A DNA stretch of 64,000 nt from Dipteris shenzhenensis. Its lineage: Eukaryota; Polypodiophyta; Polypodiopsida; Gleicheniales. Shown one piece after another: positions 42,490 through 54,020 of this stretch. Below the pieces are notes generated by a model, which was not told where the DNA came from, searched no databases, and saw nothing but the letters and a program-made list of their open reading frames with translations. The position numbers and the translations under genes are program-made. Positions within the stretch are counted from its first letter, which is position 1; every line of letters starts with the position of its first letter. The stretch lies in the NCBI GenBank assembly GCA_047967505.1, contig CM106538.1. One strand, given 5' to 3'.

Positions 42490-43959
42490 TCACAGCCTTT
42501 CTCTCTTCTCTAAAACATTAAGAATATTGGGCTTTGAATTCCCAAATAGATTTCTAGCTCTAAACCTAGTTGATAGAGCATCAATGCTATTGTTGTTGTT
42601 GGCCATGGACATGGCTGCTGTCATCAATGCCATACCTTAAAAATTGGTTCCAAAAGCATTAAGGGTAGCCATACGGTTCACCAAAATGACCTTGTCAACA
42701 TTCTGATTGATGTCAGCATGACCATGCCTTACACTTCAGGAGGTCATCAGTGCCTTATCATAAAAACTTTTTTTGGATAACCACAAAGCGCCCTTTTGCT
42801 TGGCCAAGGTAATGTGCAAATGAGTGATCTTGGCCAAAGCTATTATGAAGAAGGCATTGCCGAGATGAGAAGAGGTCTACCTCAAATGCCTCTTGCAATA
42901 GTCCAACATTACATTAGATTGCCGATAAAGCAATATTATACCAAGAGAGAAGAAATTCAAAGCTCATAGTTTCTTACCTCACTATGGAGTCGTCATGCTC
43001 AATCCCTTCCTCTTTGTCAATGAGGATGGATCCAGAGGCCTCCTGCTATTCGGAGTGAGATGTGGAGGCTTCTTCTGGAACATCAGATAGGTTGTAGTAG
43101 ATCAATTTCTCTGCATCTTTGATTTTGGCCAGTGTGAAAGCAAGAACGTCTCTTGTAGAATCATTTGCTCCCAAAAACCCAGGTTCTTGCATAGTCGTGT
43201 CCAACTCGTATCCACACAAGACACCAAGGGCTTCGTTCTCCTGGAGACCAAACATGATGTCATGGAGAAAGAGGTATTGTTCTCCATCAACAAGAAGGCA
43301 AGCAAGAAAGCATATCACTATTGTAGGGTCAACAGAGGTGGCGCCCAAAGTAGATGGAATTTGAGAAGTAGATTGGGGTTCAAGAGGTCTCTGGAGCACT
43401 TCTAGGGACAATGCAGCTTCTTGCTCCTTAGCTTCTTTATCAATGGGCTCTTCATTGTAGATGTTGGGCTCTTTTATAGAAATATGAGGATCGGCAAGGG
43501 CAAGGCTAGGGTCAAGGCTTGAGGTCGAGTCCTCCTCTTCCATTTGTCCCTCTTGGAGAAGGAAAATAAAGGTAATTTCCTAGGATAGGAATCTATTTCC
43601 TATGTTTTCGATGACTGCACATGCTAGGAGGTCATCAGTGTCCACCTCCTTAAACCCTAGGGGTGTGAGCTGGGCTCAAAAGCAATCTAAACACTTCACA
43701 AACCTGGGTTCTTTATTGAACACAAGTACTTCAAATAATCAATTGGGACCCATCTTTTTATAGACTCATCAAGTTGATATGCAAAACTCGCAATGTGGTC
43801 TTGCATATACTTGATGAGGTCTTCAAAATCATCTCGGGCTCCCAAGTAGGTGCCTAGGACATCTATGCTCTTATCAAAGGCTGAAGATAACTCCTCCTGT
43901 CTATCAACTAATGGAGTACGGGAGATGAAATTGTGGAAGGCGGACCTAGCAGAATCCAT
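42490..43959 (-). pseudogene. Unrecognised single-exon ORF (about 490 codons), decayed
   Basis: From ATG at 43959 (MDSARSAFHNFISRTPLVDR) the sequence reads through to TGA at 42490-42492 if single stops and two or three frameshifts are ignored. The N-terminal part is helical and charged (FEDLIKYMQDHIASFAYQLD). A middle acidic/Ser-rich part follows (EEEDSTSSLDPSLALADPHI), then EPGFLGANDSTRDVLAF and a helical C-terminus (LALAKITHLHITLAKQKG-like, IDALSTRFRARNLFGNSKPN). Stops: TGA 43676, TAG 43580, TAG 43046, TAA 42974, TAA 42914, TGA 42736, TAA 42637. Frame changes lie near 43730 and 42880. I do not recognise the family; it is not an obvious RT, transposase or gag. Confidence 0.6.
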
Positions 43960-44028
43960 GGTAGTTTGGTAGTTAGGAGAACTATGGCTATGATAGTGAA
44001 ACTTTGAAACTAAAGTAACTTTATATTC

Positions 44029-44036
44029 TATATATA
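44029..44036 (-). promoter_or_regulatory. TATA box for the unrecognised minus-strand ORF
   Basis: On the minus strand ggTATATATAgaatata lies 70 bp upstream of the ATG at 43959, which would give a leader of about 40 bases. Good spacing supports this being a once-functional promoter. Confidence 0.5.
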
Positions 44037-44143
44037 CCCAAATGTTCAAAATATAAATAATAAAATGAATTATATATTTTTTGGGCAAAACTTGACATTG
44101 ACATGAAACAAAACCATTCAAAACATCAAAATTAATTGCACCA

Positions 44144-45153
44144 CTATGAATTGAAAAATGTCAAAATCCACAATTGTTCCACCCCACATTGTTTCAATAT
44201 TGTAGGAGGGATAAAAGTGGCACTATGCATGCACTTCTCTGCATGCTTTCCTACCTTTTCACCATTTAAGGCAAAGTGAAAGGACTCAGACATGCCATCC
44301 TCCATGACCAATAGGTGTTCCTGCATGTCCCTAAGAGTCCATTGTGATGTGACGGGGTCACATTCTTGACATCTCGATGAGAATCAATACATAAACTTAC
44401 CCTTGCATTATCATCATCGTTAAAGTCAAGGGGGAACCAATTGCCACCTATTTTCTTCCAGCACCTATATTGGAAAGCGAAATATAACATTTGGCAGACA
44501 GGGATGTGGTACTTGACAATCACATTGTCCTTACATACATGGCATTGAAACAGATCACCCTTTTGTTCACCTAACCTACTTCCCCAATTCACCCCAAGCA
44601 ATTCCTCAAGGGCATTCTCATGTAGGCACTTGCTTGACAACATGGGTTTTGTTCTGTGCATCTGGATATTCTAAAAACAAGAAGCAAAAACGTGCAGAGG
44701 CATAAACCAAGACAACCTTACCCATTTAGAGCCAAGGGGGGGAAGGTATAGAGGGTGTAGTTGAAGGTGGAGAGCAGCTCCAAGAGTGTTGTAGCTAAGA
44801 ATGGAGGGAGAAAGAGAATAGGGGGATGAGCAGTTGCTCCAGGAGGTGTTGTAGTTAGGAATGGAGGGAGAGAGAGAAGAGGGGGTACTGTAACTAGGAA
44901 TGGAGGCTACAAGAGGTACTATAGCTAGGAATGGCAGGAGAAAGAGCAGAGGGGGATGAGTAGCTACTACAGAGGACGTGTTGTAGCTAGGAATAGAGGG
45001 AGAATGAGCAGATGCTACAGGAGGTGTTGGAGAGGGAGAAAGACACTGGAGAGCAGGAGGGGGCAGAGAAGCTGCCAAATGAGTTCCCACATTTGAAAAA
45101 TGGAGGGAGAATGGAGCTAGACTAAAGAAGAGGAGGGGGCAGGCTTGCAACAA
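44144..45153 (-). pseudogene. Second unrecognised minus-strand ORF with repeat-encoded N-terminus
   Basis: 45153-44671 is open and ends in a TAG directly followed in frame by NIQMHRTKPMLSSKCLHENA (44661 onward). The distal part has Cys/His residues (GDLFQCHVCKDNVIVKYHIP then VCQMLYFAFQYRCWKK). After a frame change near 44350 it continues TLRDMQEHLLVMEDGMSESF to the stop at 44144. The N-terminal 100 codons are written by the 60-bp tandem repeat below and give SPSIPSYNTS-type units. Alternatively the stop at 44671 may be the end of an intron (tttgtttttag precedes it) and only the distal part is coding. Family not recognised. Confidence 0.45.
44790..45030 (-). repeat. About 60-bp tandem repeat, four to five diverged units
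   Basis: The word gttgtagctaggaatggagg followed by gagaaagagaagaggggg recurs at about 44799, 44859, 44900, 44935 and 44995, with one or two truncated units. Confidence 0.8.
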
Positions 45154-45636
45154 GCTAAGAGGGGGGAAAATTTCACCCAGAAGGGCCCACCGCCTCTTGA
45201 ATGACTTGTAGGATTATTTGGGGGAGGTGCATATGGGAGGAGGGTCAAGCATGGGTTGAGGGGGGGGGATGGTTTGAGTGGTCCCCAATGTAAGAGGAGT
45301 AGCCAATAGGGGCTATTTGCAGGTCTTCCCACCCTCCATTTCAACTTGGCATTGCCCTACAAAAAGGAGCACTCCCATTGGTACACCTCAAATACCTCAC
45401 TAATCCCTTGAATTTAGGAAACACTAATTGGGGCCCTTTGGAGACCCCAATTCTCCCCTAACGTGCACAACTTTCTTTTTTTTGGGCCAAAAAAAAAGTT
45501 TGTTTATATTATGATAATCTGAATGTACACCCTGTTCTTCTGTCATGATGCTATGTGGATGTTGCCAAGTCACTAGAAGCAGCTTTTTTTGGTATACCTT
45601 TTGTATTTGAGGAACTTATGTGTACAAAACATATAC
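45154..45636. other. Spacer without recognised gene
   Basis: It contains a small palindrome (aattgggg…ccccaatt, 45428-45455). A related gaggccctttttgagccc region appears at 51705-51735. There is no coding homology. Confidence 0.4.
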
Positions 45637-46915
45637 GGCTTTCTTGAATCTTGATCTATGTGGGCTAGTAAATCCAACAAAAGACTTAACACTAGCTAGA
45701 TGGTAGAGCAGTAAGCTCTCTCCTATTGTCCATAAATTGAGGGTGGGAAGAATGGATAGAGTTGCTAAGGTTAATCAAAGGAGATTGGGGTTCTATTCTT
45801 AGCATGAGGAGGGAAAATGTGAGCCTACCTCTATTAAAGTGGATTGAATCAACTTGTTGGGGGTCTTTTGGGAAGTTGAGTATGAATTTAGATGTTAATA
45901 AGACATATATATTTTACTTTGTTTTTGTTTATGCCCAAGCTTTTGGATGTCTTGGATTTTTGAAGGGGATGATATTTGTACTATTCGAAGTCAATACGAT
46001 TGATTGATAAATGGAATGGAAACTATTTTTAGCTCTATGGGAAGAGGTTAGACACAAAGGAGAATCAGTAGGTGTTGTTTGGATTACAAAGTTCACTTGG
46101 AACCATAGATGGGTTACAAAGAACAACAAAGCGGCCAAGCAAGGGGTCTCTACTTAGTACATATATGCAATGCCACATGCATGCAAGAACTTTTAAGAAA
46201 ATTCTTACATATCATAAGCCCCATAAGATTATCCCTGAATACATGTATGATAAAACTCATAAAATGATCCTAAATGTCTTCTAGATGTCTCCTAAGGATA
46301 TGGCATATGCCAAGCCCCCAAGAAACCCTTCTTATAGCACTCACAGGATGCATATGCACCAAGTAATTGAAACCACCTTGAGGTCAATCTGAACATCTAA
46401 TGTATTTCTTTAAACTTCTATTAGAGTAGGTCTCAAGATTGATATTGCTATCTTCTCTTGGTGGTGGTGGTTGTTTGATCACATGTTTGCCTTTTTGAAG
46501 CTTGATTTTGGAGTAGGAGTAAGGAAATATTTTTGGTTCAAAGAGTACCTTCATTATTCAAATTTCAAAGTAATGAGAGGGAGAAAATTACTTGAATTTG
46601 GGGATCATCTACCTTCTCATCTCAAGAATTTAGGGATCTACCTTCTCATCTTGAGAATTTGGGGATCTACCTTCTTATCTCGAGAATTTCCTAGTATTGT
46701 CTAGGATAAGGCCATAGTAGACTTAATGTTTTTTTTTAAAGTAAGGAAAGAGTTTTTAGTATATCTAGTGCAAGGAAAAGAGATGCCTTCGAATCCTAGA
46801 CTAAGGTGCTATGGCTTCATTGCAAGGATAAAAGATACCATTGCAAATTTACTCCACATTCTATTGAGATTGAATGTAGAGTAGATGGTGGTGCTTCATC
46901 ATCAGTACAAGTTAC
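45637..46915 (+). repeat. Left copy of a 1.3-1.4 kb direct repeat flanking a gag-like ORF
   Basis: 45637-46349 matches 50589-51331 almost base for base (start cgRctttcttgaatcttgat). After a unique insert, 46590-46915 matches 51740-52012. The left copy carries three tandem copies of a 29-bp unit (ggggatctaccttctcatct plus cgagaattt) at 46595-46690, where the right copy has one. The repeat does not begin TG and end CA, so true LTR status is unproven. Confidence 0.8.
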
Positions 46916-47306
46916 TATTTTTGTGATAAATTTGGATTTAGGAGCTTTTGTTATCATTGAAAAGTTGAGATCAAGCTCTACAACTTTGTCGAAGAAGCTA
47001 GGTTGAAATTGGTAAGAGAGAGGGTCAAAAAGTGGGAATATGATAGGCGACCTATTTTTGTTGTGGAACGATCTAGGGAAGTTGATGTTTTTGAGGAGCA
47101 AAGGAACTTTGTGAGCATTTGGGATTGGAAGAGGGGTGCTACTCCCACTTTGTGCCATGCTAGAGTCTTCCTTGTGTATGAGAGTCCCCTTTGATCATTG
47201 TTCTTGTTTGCAGAAGCAAAAATTAAAATTGTAGATTGTAAAAGTTTTGAGTGTTGCAAGGAGTGCCGATGAAATATATGAGTTGTTGACCCTTTTCTAG
47301 TGTTTA

Positions 47307-48272
47307 ATGTATTTTTATGTGCTAGAGTCCTATCATAAAGGTCATCCATGGTCCTCTAAATTCTCTCATCATTGTTTTGTAGCCCTCAATGAGCAGTTCC
47401 CTCTGGAATTTTTGGTGATTGAGGAGAAGTACTCACATGACATACGTAGCTATTCTTGCAAGAGGGAGATGTCCCAAGATTTTCTTAAGTTTCTTGGGTT
47501 GCTTAATGAGGATGCTTCTCAATTCATCAAAGACCTACAGTTCACAGCGCTGCTACTTAAAGGCAAAGATAGACCCAGCGTTCTTTTACAAATCCTAGGC
47601 TATTGCCTATAAGGTGAAGCAAGGATATGGTTTCAGAGTTTTGTTCAAGGTGTTTCAAGAACCCAGAATAGGGATGTTGAGTATCAGGAGGTAAGAGCTA
47701 CATTTTTGGTCCATTATGCATGTGAAAGGGATCCTGCTCAAATTTGGAAGGAGTTGTGTAACCACCAGTAAGTGCCCAATCAAGAAGTGGATGACCATTA
47801 GAACCAATTTACTGAGCTATGGCAGGAATGGAATGCTTCTTTGCATCCTGAAGTACCACCCGAAGTACTGAAGATCGAGAGATTTGTTGTTGTGCTTGTG
47901 TTGGATCTTACATTGAAGTTGGAATTGAAGAATCCTCATCGGTTTAATGAAGCTCTTGAAATTGCACATGCTAAGAAGTGGAAAATGCATCCTTTGGGTT
48001 TGATCAGTGTGTCTAGTTTACAAGGCAAGTGATCTTATGGATCAAAGATTGTAAAGCCTTCTTTGGATGTGTCTGTGTTGCCTCATATGCCAAGTAGTGG
48101 ATTTCTTTCTGATGTATCACCTCCACAGGCTAGTAATTTCAATGATGCAATTGGACACAATGTATTGAAATCAAAGGAGACTATTGATGTGATGGGATGT
48201 GACCAAGAGTTTTTGCCATGGCCAATGATAGGTGATACAGTCGTTTATAGAAGTTGGTGGTGGAGTGCTTGA
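47307..48272 (+). pseudogene. Retrotransposon gag-like protein
   Basis: One frame of 322 codons has stops at TAA 47610, TAA 47769, TAG 47799 and TGA about 48030. Around the first stop, LKGKDRPSVLLQILGYCL then GEARIWFQSFVQG and YQEVRATFLVHYACERDPAQ fit the Retrotrans_gag region (A.xWFxx…FxxxF). ELWQEWNASLHPEVP and PHRFNEALEIAHAKKWKM follow. Every stop sits where Gln or Arg would fit. There is no zinc knuckle at the end. Confidence 0.6.
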
Positions 48273-49212
48273 TGACACTTTAGGCTCTCAAATCACAGAT
48301 GAGGAAATATATTTCGTAGAAGCCAATGAAGTGGAGCTAGAGCTATTTGAAGGGGGTGATGAAGAAGAAGCAAAGAGCTCTTATAGATATAAGTATCAAT
48401 TAGAAGAGGATCCAAGACTGTTGAAGAAGAACTGAGCATGCATGCTAAACATGGGGTGGATGTTCATTGTTCAGGTTGAAGAAGAGGACAAGCAAGTGAT
48501 TTATACTTCCAACCATTACAGATGCTGAGCATGATGGAGAAGTAGGTGCTTGGGATGAATTTATGTAGCTAGTACATGAGGTAGAGATAGTTATGGCTGA
48601 TTTACGAGAAGAAAATCCCATAGATGCTGAAGGTCAACAAACAAGGTAGGCATGAACCATATCAACCCCATATCGATGAAGAGGTAGTGCCAGTGGTAAC
48701 AAAATGAGGATGATAATGAGGATCACAAGTTGTGAGGATAATGAGGATGATAATGAAGACTAGGGGAATAGTGAGGCCTTGTCACTCTTCGATGTTGACG
48801 TGTTTGATAGAGAGCCTATTGTAGGTTTTCTTGTGCATGTGAATGAGTAAAATCATTTTTACATGTATGCATGTGAATGTATTTATAATTCTTGCACTTG
48901 AATATGTGAGTGAATGAATGCTTTTAAAAAATGACAATGTTGAGAAAAATCATTCTTACAATGATTTATAATTTTGTAGGAGCATATACATAGTTCAATT
49001 GAGACTCTAGATTCTAACCAATTTACATTTTGAGTACAAGGTTTTAATAATTACCTTATAAGTAGTACATCATTTGTATAAGTTGATAGTAAACACCTTA
49101 GTAAATATATTATGAAATAAATACCATGGTAATTGTAATATGAAAAAATATTTTCATGAATTCAAATGTTTTTATTACAAAGAAATAGATCCATTAGCTG
49201 GAGATAAAAAAT

Positions 49213-49344
49213 GACACACTTTGATTTTCTAGCTCCTTGATCCGAGCTATAGATTACACATTATGGCCATGACGATCCCTCCCCATGGCCATAAGTTGAG
49301 ATTTGTAGCTCGGATGGAGGAGTTGTAAAATGAAAAAGTGTGTT
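49213..49344. repeat. 130-bp foldback (imperfect inverted repeat)
   Basis: The core arms 49233-49271 (ctccttgatccgagctatag…) and 49284-49322 (…tgtagctcggatggaggag) pair over about 30 of 39 positions. Outer arms cacactttgattttc and gaaaaagtgtg extend the pairing. The loop is about 12 bp. It is MITE-like or a small-RNA precursor shape. Confidence 0.75.
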
Positions 49345-49965
49345 TCTTTTAATATCTATGCAATGGTACTATCTAGTATTTGGAAACAATAGTTTTATTT
49401 GTGTAAATAAGGGTCTATTCGTATGAATAAGGGTTTATTCATATGAATAAAGTTTTTTTATAAATAAAATAGGATAAAGATTGTAAATCTTTTAAAATAG
49501 AAAGATACACTTTATTAAAACTATTGATCGAATTAATGCAACTTAGTGCAAGTATGTTATCTTGGTCGTTTATTGATAGATGCTTGGGTAAGAGTTTTTA
49601 TATAGGCACCCTATTGGAGCCACTCAATCATCACTTTTGTTTTAGAGATCTTGTCTTTTGAGAACTCCTTTTCCTTTTGGAAAAGATTCATGTGTTACTA
49701 TGTGTGGTAATTGACAATAATGGCATTATTGGATCATGAATAATTCAATTAATTGTTTTCACATTAGAGAATCATTTTCCCAAAGTGTGGGTGAAACTCA
49801 AATTAAAAATGGAGCACCACTCAGGTGAAAAGGTAATTTCTTAGTGCTAATCAATCCTTTCCAGACACCAAGAATGCAAAACACTAGAATGGTGGAATCT
49901 TCAATGAAGGGTCCATTTTTTGGTCTTTATTATTATATTGACAGAGAAATTTCACCACCTCTCTT

Positions 49966-50032
49966 TCCACACACACACGTGTGTGCATAAAATTGGTTTT
50001 CATAACATTGAGAAAGGAATTACCCCTATGTG

Positions 50033-50063
<31 letters not shown>
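49966..50063 (+). repeat. (CA)n/(AC)n microsatellites
   Basis: Runs at 49968-49982 and 50035-50063 are separated by a gtgtgtgc word and non-repeat sequence. Confidence 0.9.
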
Positions 50064-50588
50064 GTATTTAAATCATAAAATTTTAGATATGCATATCTAT
50101 GTTATGTTTTAATATAGTATATTTTTAACTTCAATCCAAGCTTCTTTTCTAATTCTTGTTCTTGAACATGAGAGCAATTAGGGGTTACAAGAAATAAACA
50201 CCACGGATGATGAGACACAAGATAAGTCCATTAGGACTAAATCCCCTCTACTATCATCCAAAGCATTCATAGCAAGGGGAGAGAGTGTTGAACAAGAATA
50301 CTAATAGACAAGGAGGCCTTGATTTAATTTAAAAAATTCAAGCTCAACAAGTAATAAAAGAGGTAGTGGTGGATAACAGAAAATGCAATTGTCACAGATA
50401 GTTTAGATGATGCAATGTGGAGATGCAACACGAGGCCTTAGAGATGGTGTTCAAGAAGCCCAAACTATTTTTTGCAAAATCTACAAATCCTCTCCCTTTT
50501 AAGAGGACAATCTCCAAGATAGGAGTGGAGGATTAACTACAAAACTTGATCTCTCATTAAAAAGCATGCCAAGAATGGTAAGTATATG

Positions 50589-52012
50589 CACGACTTTCTT
50601 GAATCTTGATCTATGTGGGCTAGTAGATACAATGAAAGACTTAACAATAGCTAGATGGTTGAGCAATAAGCTCTCTCCTATTGTCTGTAAATTGAGGGTC
50701 GGAAGAATGGATAGAGTTGCGAAGGTTCATCAAAGGAGATTGGGGTTCTATTCTTAGCATGAGGAGGGCAAAGGTGAGCCTACCTTTATTAAAGTGGATT
50801 GAAGAAACTTGTTGGGGGTCCTTTGGGTAGTTGGGTATGAATTTAGATGTTAATAAGACAAATATATTTTACTTTGTTTCTGTATATGTCAAGAATTTTG
50901 TTCACGGGAGTAGGGATATTAGATGTCTTGGATTTTCGAAGGTGTTGATATTTGAACCATTCAGAGTCAATATGATTGATTGGATAAATAGAATGGAAAC
51001 CATTTTTAGCTCTATGGGAAGAGGTTAGAGAAAACGGAGAATTAGTAGATTTTGTCTAGATTACAAAGTTCACTTAGAACAATAGATGGGTTAGGAAGAA
51101 CAACAAAGAGGCTAAGCAAGGGGTCTCTACTTAGTACATATATGCAATGCCACATGCATGCAAGAACTTTTAAGAAAACTCTTACACATCATAAGCCCCA
51201 TAAGATTATCCATGAATACATGTATGATAAAACTCATGAAATGACCCTAAATGTTGTCTAGATGTCTCCTAAGGATATGGCATATGCCTAAGCCCCCAAG
51301 AAACCCTTCTTATAGCACTCACAGGATGCATGATTGGGTGTAACTTGCGTGGCCATGCATCTTTAATGATGGCCATGCATCTTTGATGGGGTGTTGATCC
51401 AAGCGTGAGGAGCCCATGAGGAGTAGGCATCTCACATGAACCCTTTGGATGGGGATGAGATCAGAAGGTGGAGAAAGGGCATCTCACATGGGCCCTTAGA
51501 TTGAATGGGATGATCCAATGGATCACAAAGCCCAACCATTAGCACCATTGGATTTGAGACAAATGCATTCTCACCATCAAAATGTATGTGACACATTCCA
51601 CGTCTCTTTAATATTTGTAAAACCCTCCCATTAATTGCATTTTACAATGCCTCTTTTAACTTGAGGATTAGGAGATTCACCATTTTCTGAATCACGTCCT
51701 CATGAGGCCCTTTTTGAGCCCAAACTTCCCCTAATGAAATTTCCTAAATTTGGGGATCTACCTTCTCATCTCGAGAATTTCCTAGTATTGTCTAAAATAA
51801 GGCAATTGAGTAGACTTTAAAAAAACAAAAAAGTAAGGAAAGAGGTTTTAGTATTTCTAGGGAAAGGAAAACAGATGCCTTCGAATCCTAGACTAAGGTA
51901 CTCTGTCTTCATTGCAAGGATAGAGGATACCATTAGAAATTTACTCCACATTCTGTGGAGATTGAATGTAGAGTAGATATCTAGGTGGTGCTTCATCATT
52001 AGTACAAGGTTT
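50589..52012 (+). repeat. Right copy of the 1.3-1.4 kb direct repeat
   Basis: It is collinear with 45637-46915 except for a unique block 51332-51740, where the left copy has 46350-46590. Both copies contain the word tgccttcgaatcctagacta and the gattgaatgtagagtagat segment. Confidence 0.8.
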
Positions 52013-52760
52013 ACTTTAGAGATGGGTGGCTAGGAAAAGGAATCAACCCACCAATGATACATTCAAAATCATTATGAGGAGACAATTTCAAGAAGAGATT
52101 CTTCTCCTAAAGCTTCAAGGTGGGTCTTTTCTAAACTCCCAAATGGAAAATCATAAATTTATCTCTCAACATTCCTAGTCAATGCTCTCAACTACTAAGG
52201 GGAGGTGAAAAGTACCAAAAGAATATGCCAAAGTATGAGGGAGAAGGTTCTAAGTGTCTTAAAAGGATGGAACTAGATGGACTTTGAACCTTGATGAACT
52301 TGAGCAAGTTGTCAATCTGATCATAGAAGGAAAGAGACTCCTAGGGAGGATGGTCTACCTTATGTCATAAGGAACTTTGAGAGACATTAGATCCATAGCT
52401 TTTGAAGCTTTTAACGAAAGTAAATGAACGAACCAATTATAAAGAGGTTGCACAATACACACTAGCAAATTCACAATAGATGGTGAAGTTGATATGTACA
52501 AAACGCTAAGGACTATGCACAGGAGTACAAAACACAAATTATGATGAGACATTTCCTTCTATAGCAAAAATGACTACATTCAGGACAATGATTGCCATAG
52601 CTCCTTACTATAATCTACCAATCCACAAAATGGCTATAAAGAATTCCTTCTTGAATGACATTTATGAGGAGATTTATATTGATCAATTAAAAGGCAATGC
52701 TGTTTCACAACCTCCTAAAGTATCTATCTGATTTGAAGCAAAGCCTCTACACAATGGAAT

Positions 52761-53160
52761 GTTAGAATCGATGCTTTTCTACGTTTCCTTTGTTTTGGGA
52801 AAACTTCAGAAAATCCTCCTTCTTATAATCTTATAACCTCCCAATGCATTTTAATTATCATCCTTTATTGGATGATCTTCTTCACACAAGTTCATGTGAG
52901 TTTCAATGGCATACTAGCATGAAGTTTTTTCATGGAGGATATGGGTAGCTCGAATGCTAGAATTGATGCTTTTCTACATTAGCTTTGTCTTGGGAAAGCT
53001 TTAGCAAAATTTCCTTCTTATATTCTTATAACCTACCAAAGCATTGTCATTATCATCCTTTATTGGATGATCTTCTTCGTATAAGTTCATGTGAAGAACG
53101 TCTTGTGAGTTTCAAGGGCATACTAACATGAAGATTTTACATGAAGGATATGGGTAGCTT
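52761..53160 (+). repeat. Tandem duplication of about 200 bp ending in copia RT sequence
   Basis: 52761-52952 and 52956-53155 share tagaatYgatgcttttctac, tcctttattggatgatcttc and atgRaggatatgggtagct. Only the second copy continues into recognisable RT. Confidence 0.8.
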
Positions 53161-53250
53161 TCATTATTTTCTTGCCATTGAAATATGGAGATCAAATCAT
53201 CAAGTTATGCTTACTCAGACAAAGTTTGCCAAAAAGATACTGCAACAATT
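53141..53250 (+). pseudogene. Ty1/copia reverse transcriptase fragment
   Basis: MKDMGSFHYFLAIEIWRSNH then VMLTQTKFAKKILQQF corresponds to the MKDLGxLxYFLGIEV…LxQxKYxxxLLxxF segment just after the copia RT active site. Nothing upstream or downstream of these 36 codons is recognisable; the open frame runs on to 53389. Confidence 0.82.
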
Positions 53251-53750
53251 TAGGAATTTGGATTCCTATGCCTATGATAATGAGGAAACCATGTACCATG
53301 GCTTGCTCTTTGGCATTTGGATTCATGCGAGCATGAAAAAACCATTCATCGTGGCTGGTCATATGCGCAATAGCGTCGAACTCTACTAGCCATTCGAGAA
53401 GATCAATTTTCTCATGCTCAAAATTACCTTACAATGACATAAGTTCTTATTTTGTTGACCATTTTGGTCTTCATGATTGGGTAGAGTTTTTACTCTATTT
53501 AGATTGCCATCCATTTAGTTTTTGTTTTTGTTTAGGCATTCTAAAATCATTCCAAACTACATGTCTTCTCAAAAACCATTAAAATGCCTAACAATTTAAA
53601 GACTACTCCCTTCTTAATCTTCTAGGCTATCTTAGTGTGATTATGAAAGACCTTGAGGCTAGGCAAAAGGTTTCAAGACAAGATATAACTGCTAAAACAT
53701 CCTCTCTTCTATTTCTAGGTGTAAGCATGATGTCATCTCCGAACTATTCA

Positions 53751-54020
53751 TTAACCAACCGCGTTCCATATGAACTCTACCACCATCCCTAGATCCACCA
53801 AGGATTCAAGTGGAAAGTCCCAATCCAACCTCTCAAATGACTTGTCAAATTCCACTTTTATAAAGCATGTATCATACCTTGTCTTCTTAGTATACTCACG
53901 ACCCTCCCACATACTAATGAGAACTACTAGTGTTTGTCTTCCCTTGATGAATCCTTTCCTCTTTGGCTTAATCCAATAACACTTTTGGCTACTAATTCTG
54001 AAAGCTGATGCCTTAGCCAA
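53751..54020 (-). pseudogene. LINE reverse transcriptase fragment
   Basis: The minus-strand frame gives GFIKGRQTLVVLISMWEG, then CFIKVEFDKSFERLDWDFPL and SLVDLGMVVEFIWNAV, matching the GFVxGRxIxDNIL…KLDFxKAYDRVxWxFL segment of non-LTR RT. The family is not close to either LINE above. Confidence 0.8.

Larger units (their letters stand above)
45637..52012 (+). mobile_element. Gag-only LTR-type element (candidate non-autonomous)
   Basis: Two direct repeats flank about 3.7 kb. The internal part has a gag-like frame (47307-48272) and an acidic open stretch (48232-48435 and DNED-rich words to 48790), then AT-rich non-coding DNA with a foldback (49213-49344). No protease, RT, RNase H or integrase motif was seen. 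The structure resembles large non-autonomous LTR elements, but a segmental duplication is an alternative. Confidence 0.5.

Noticed and set aside
40794-45153. Integrated giant-virus segment (histone-like plus orphan ORFs)
   Set aside because: No viral hallmark gene is visible, and the H3 start and C-terminal FEDTNLC region look eukaryotic. There is not enough evidence for a viral source.
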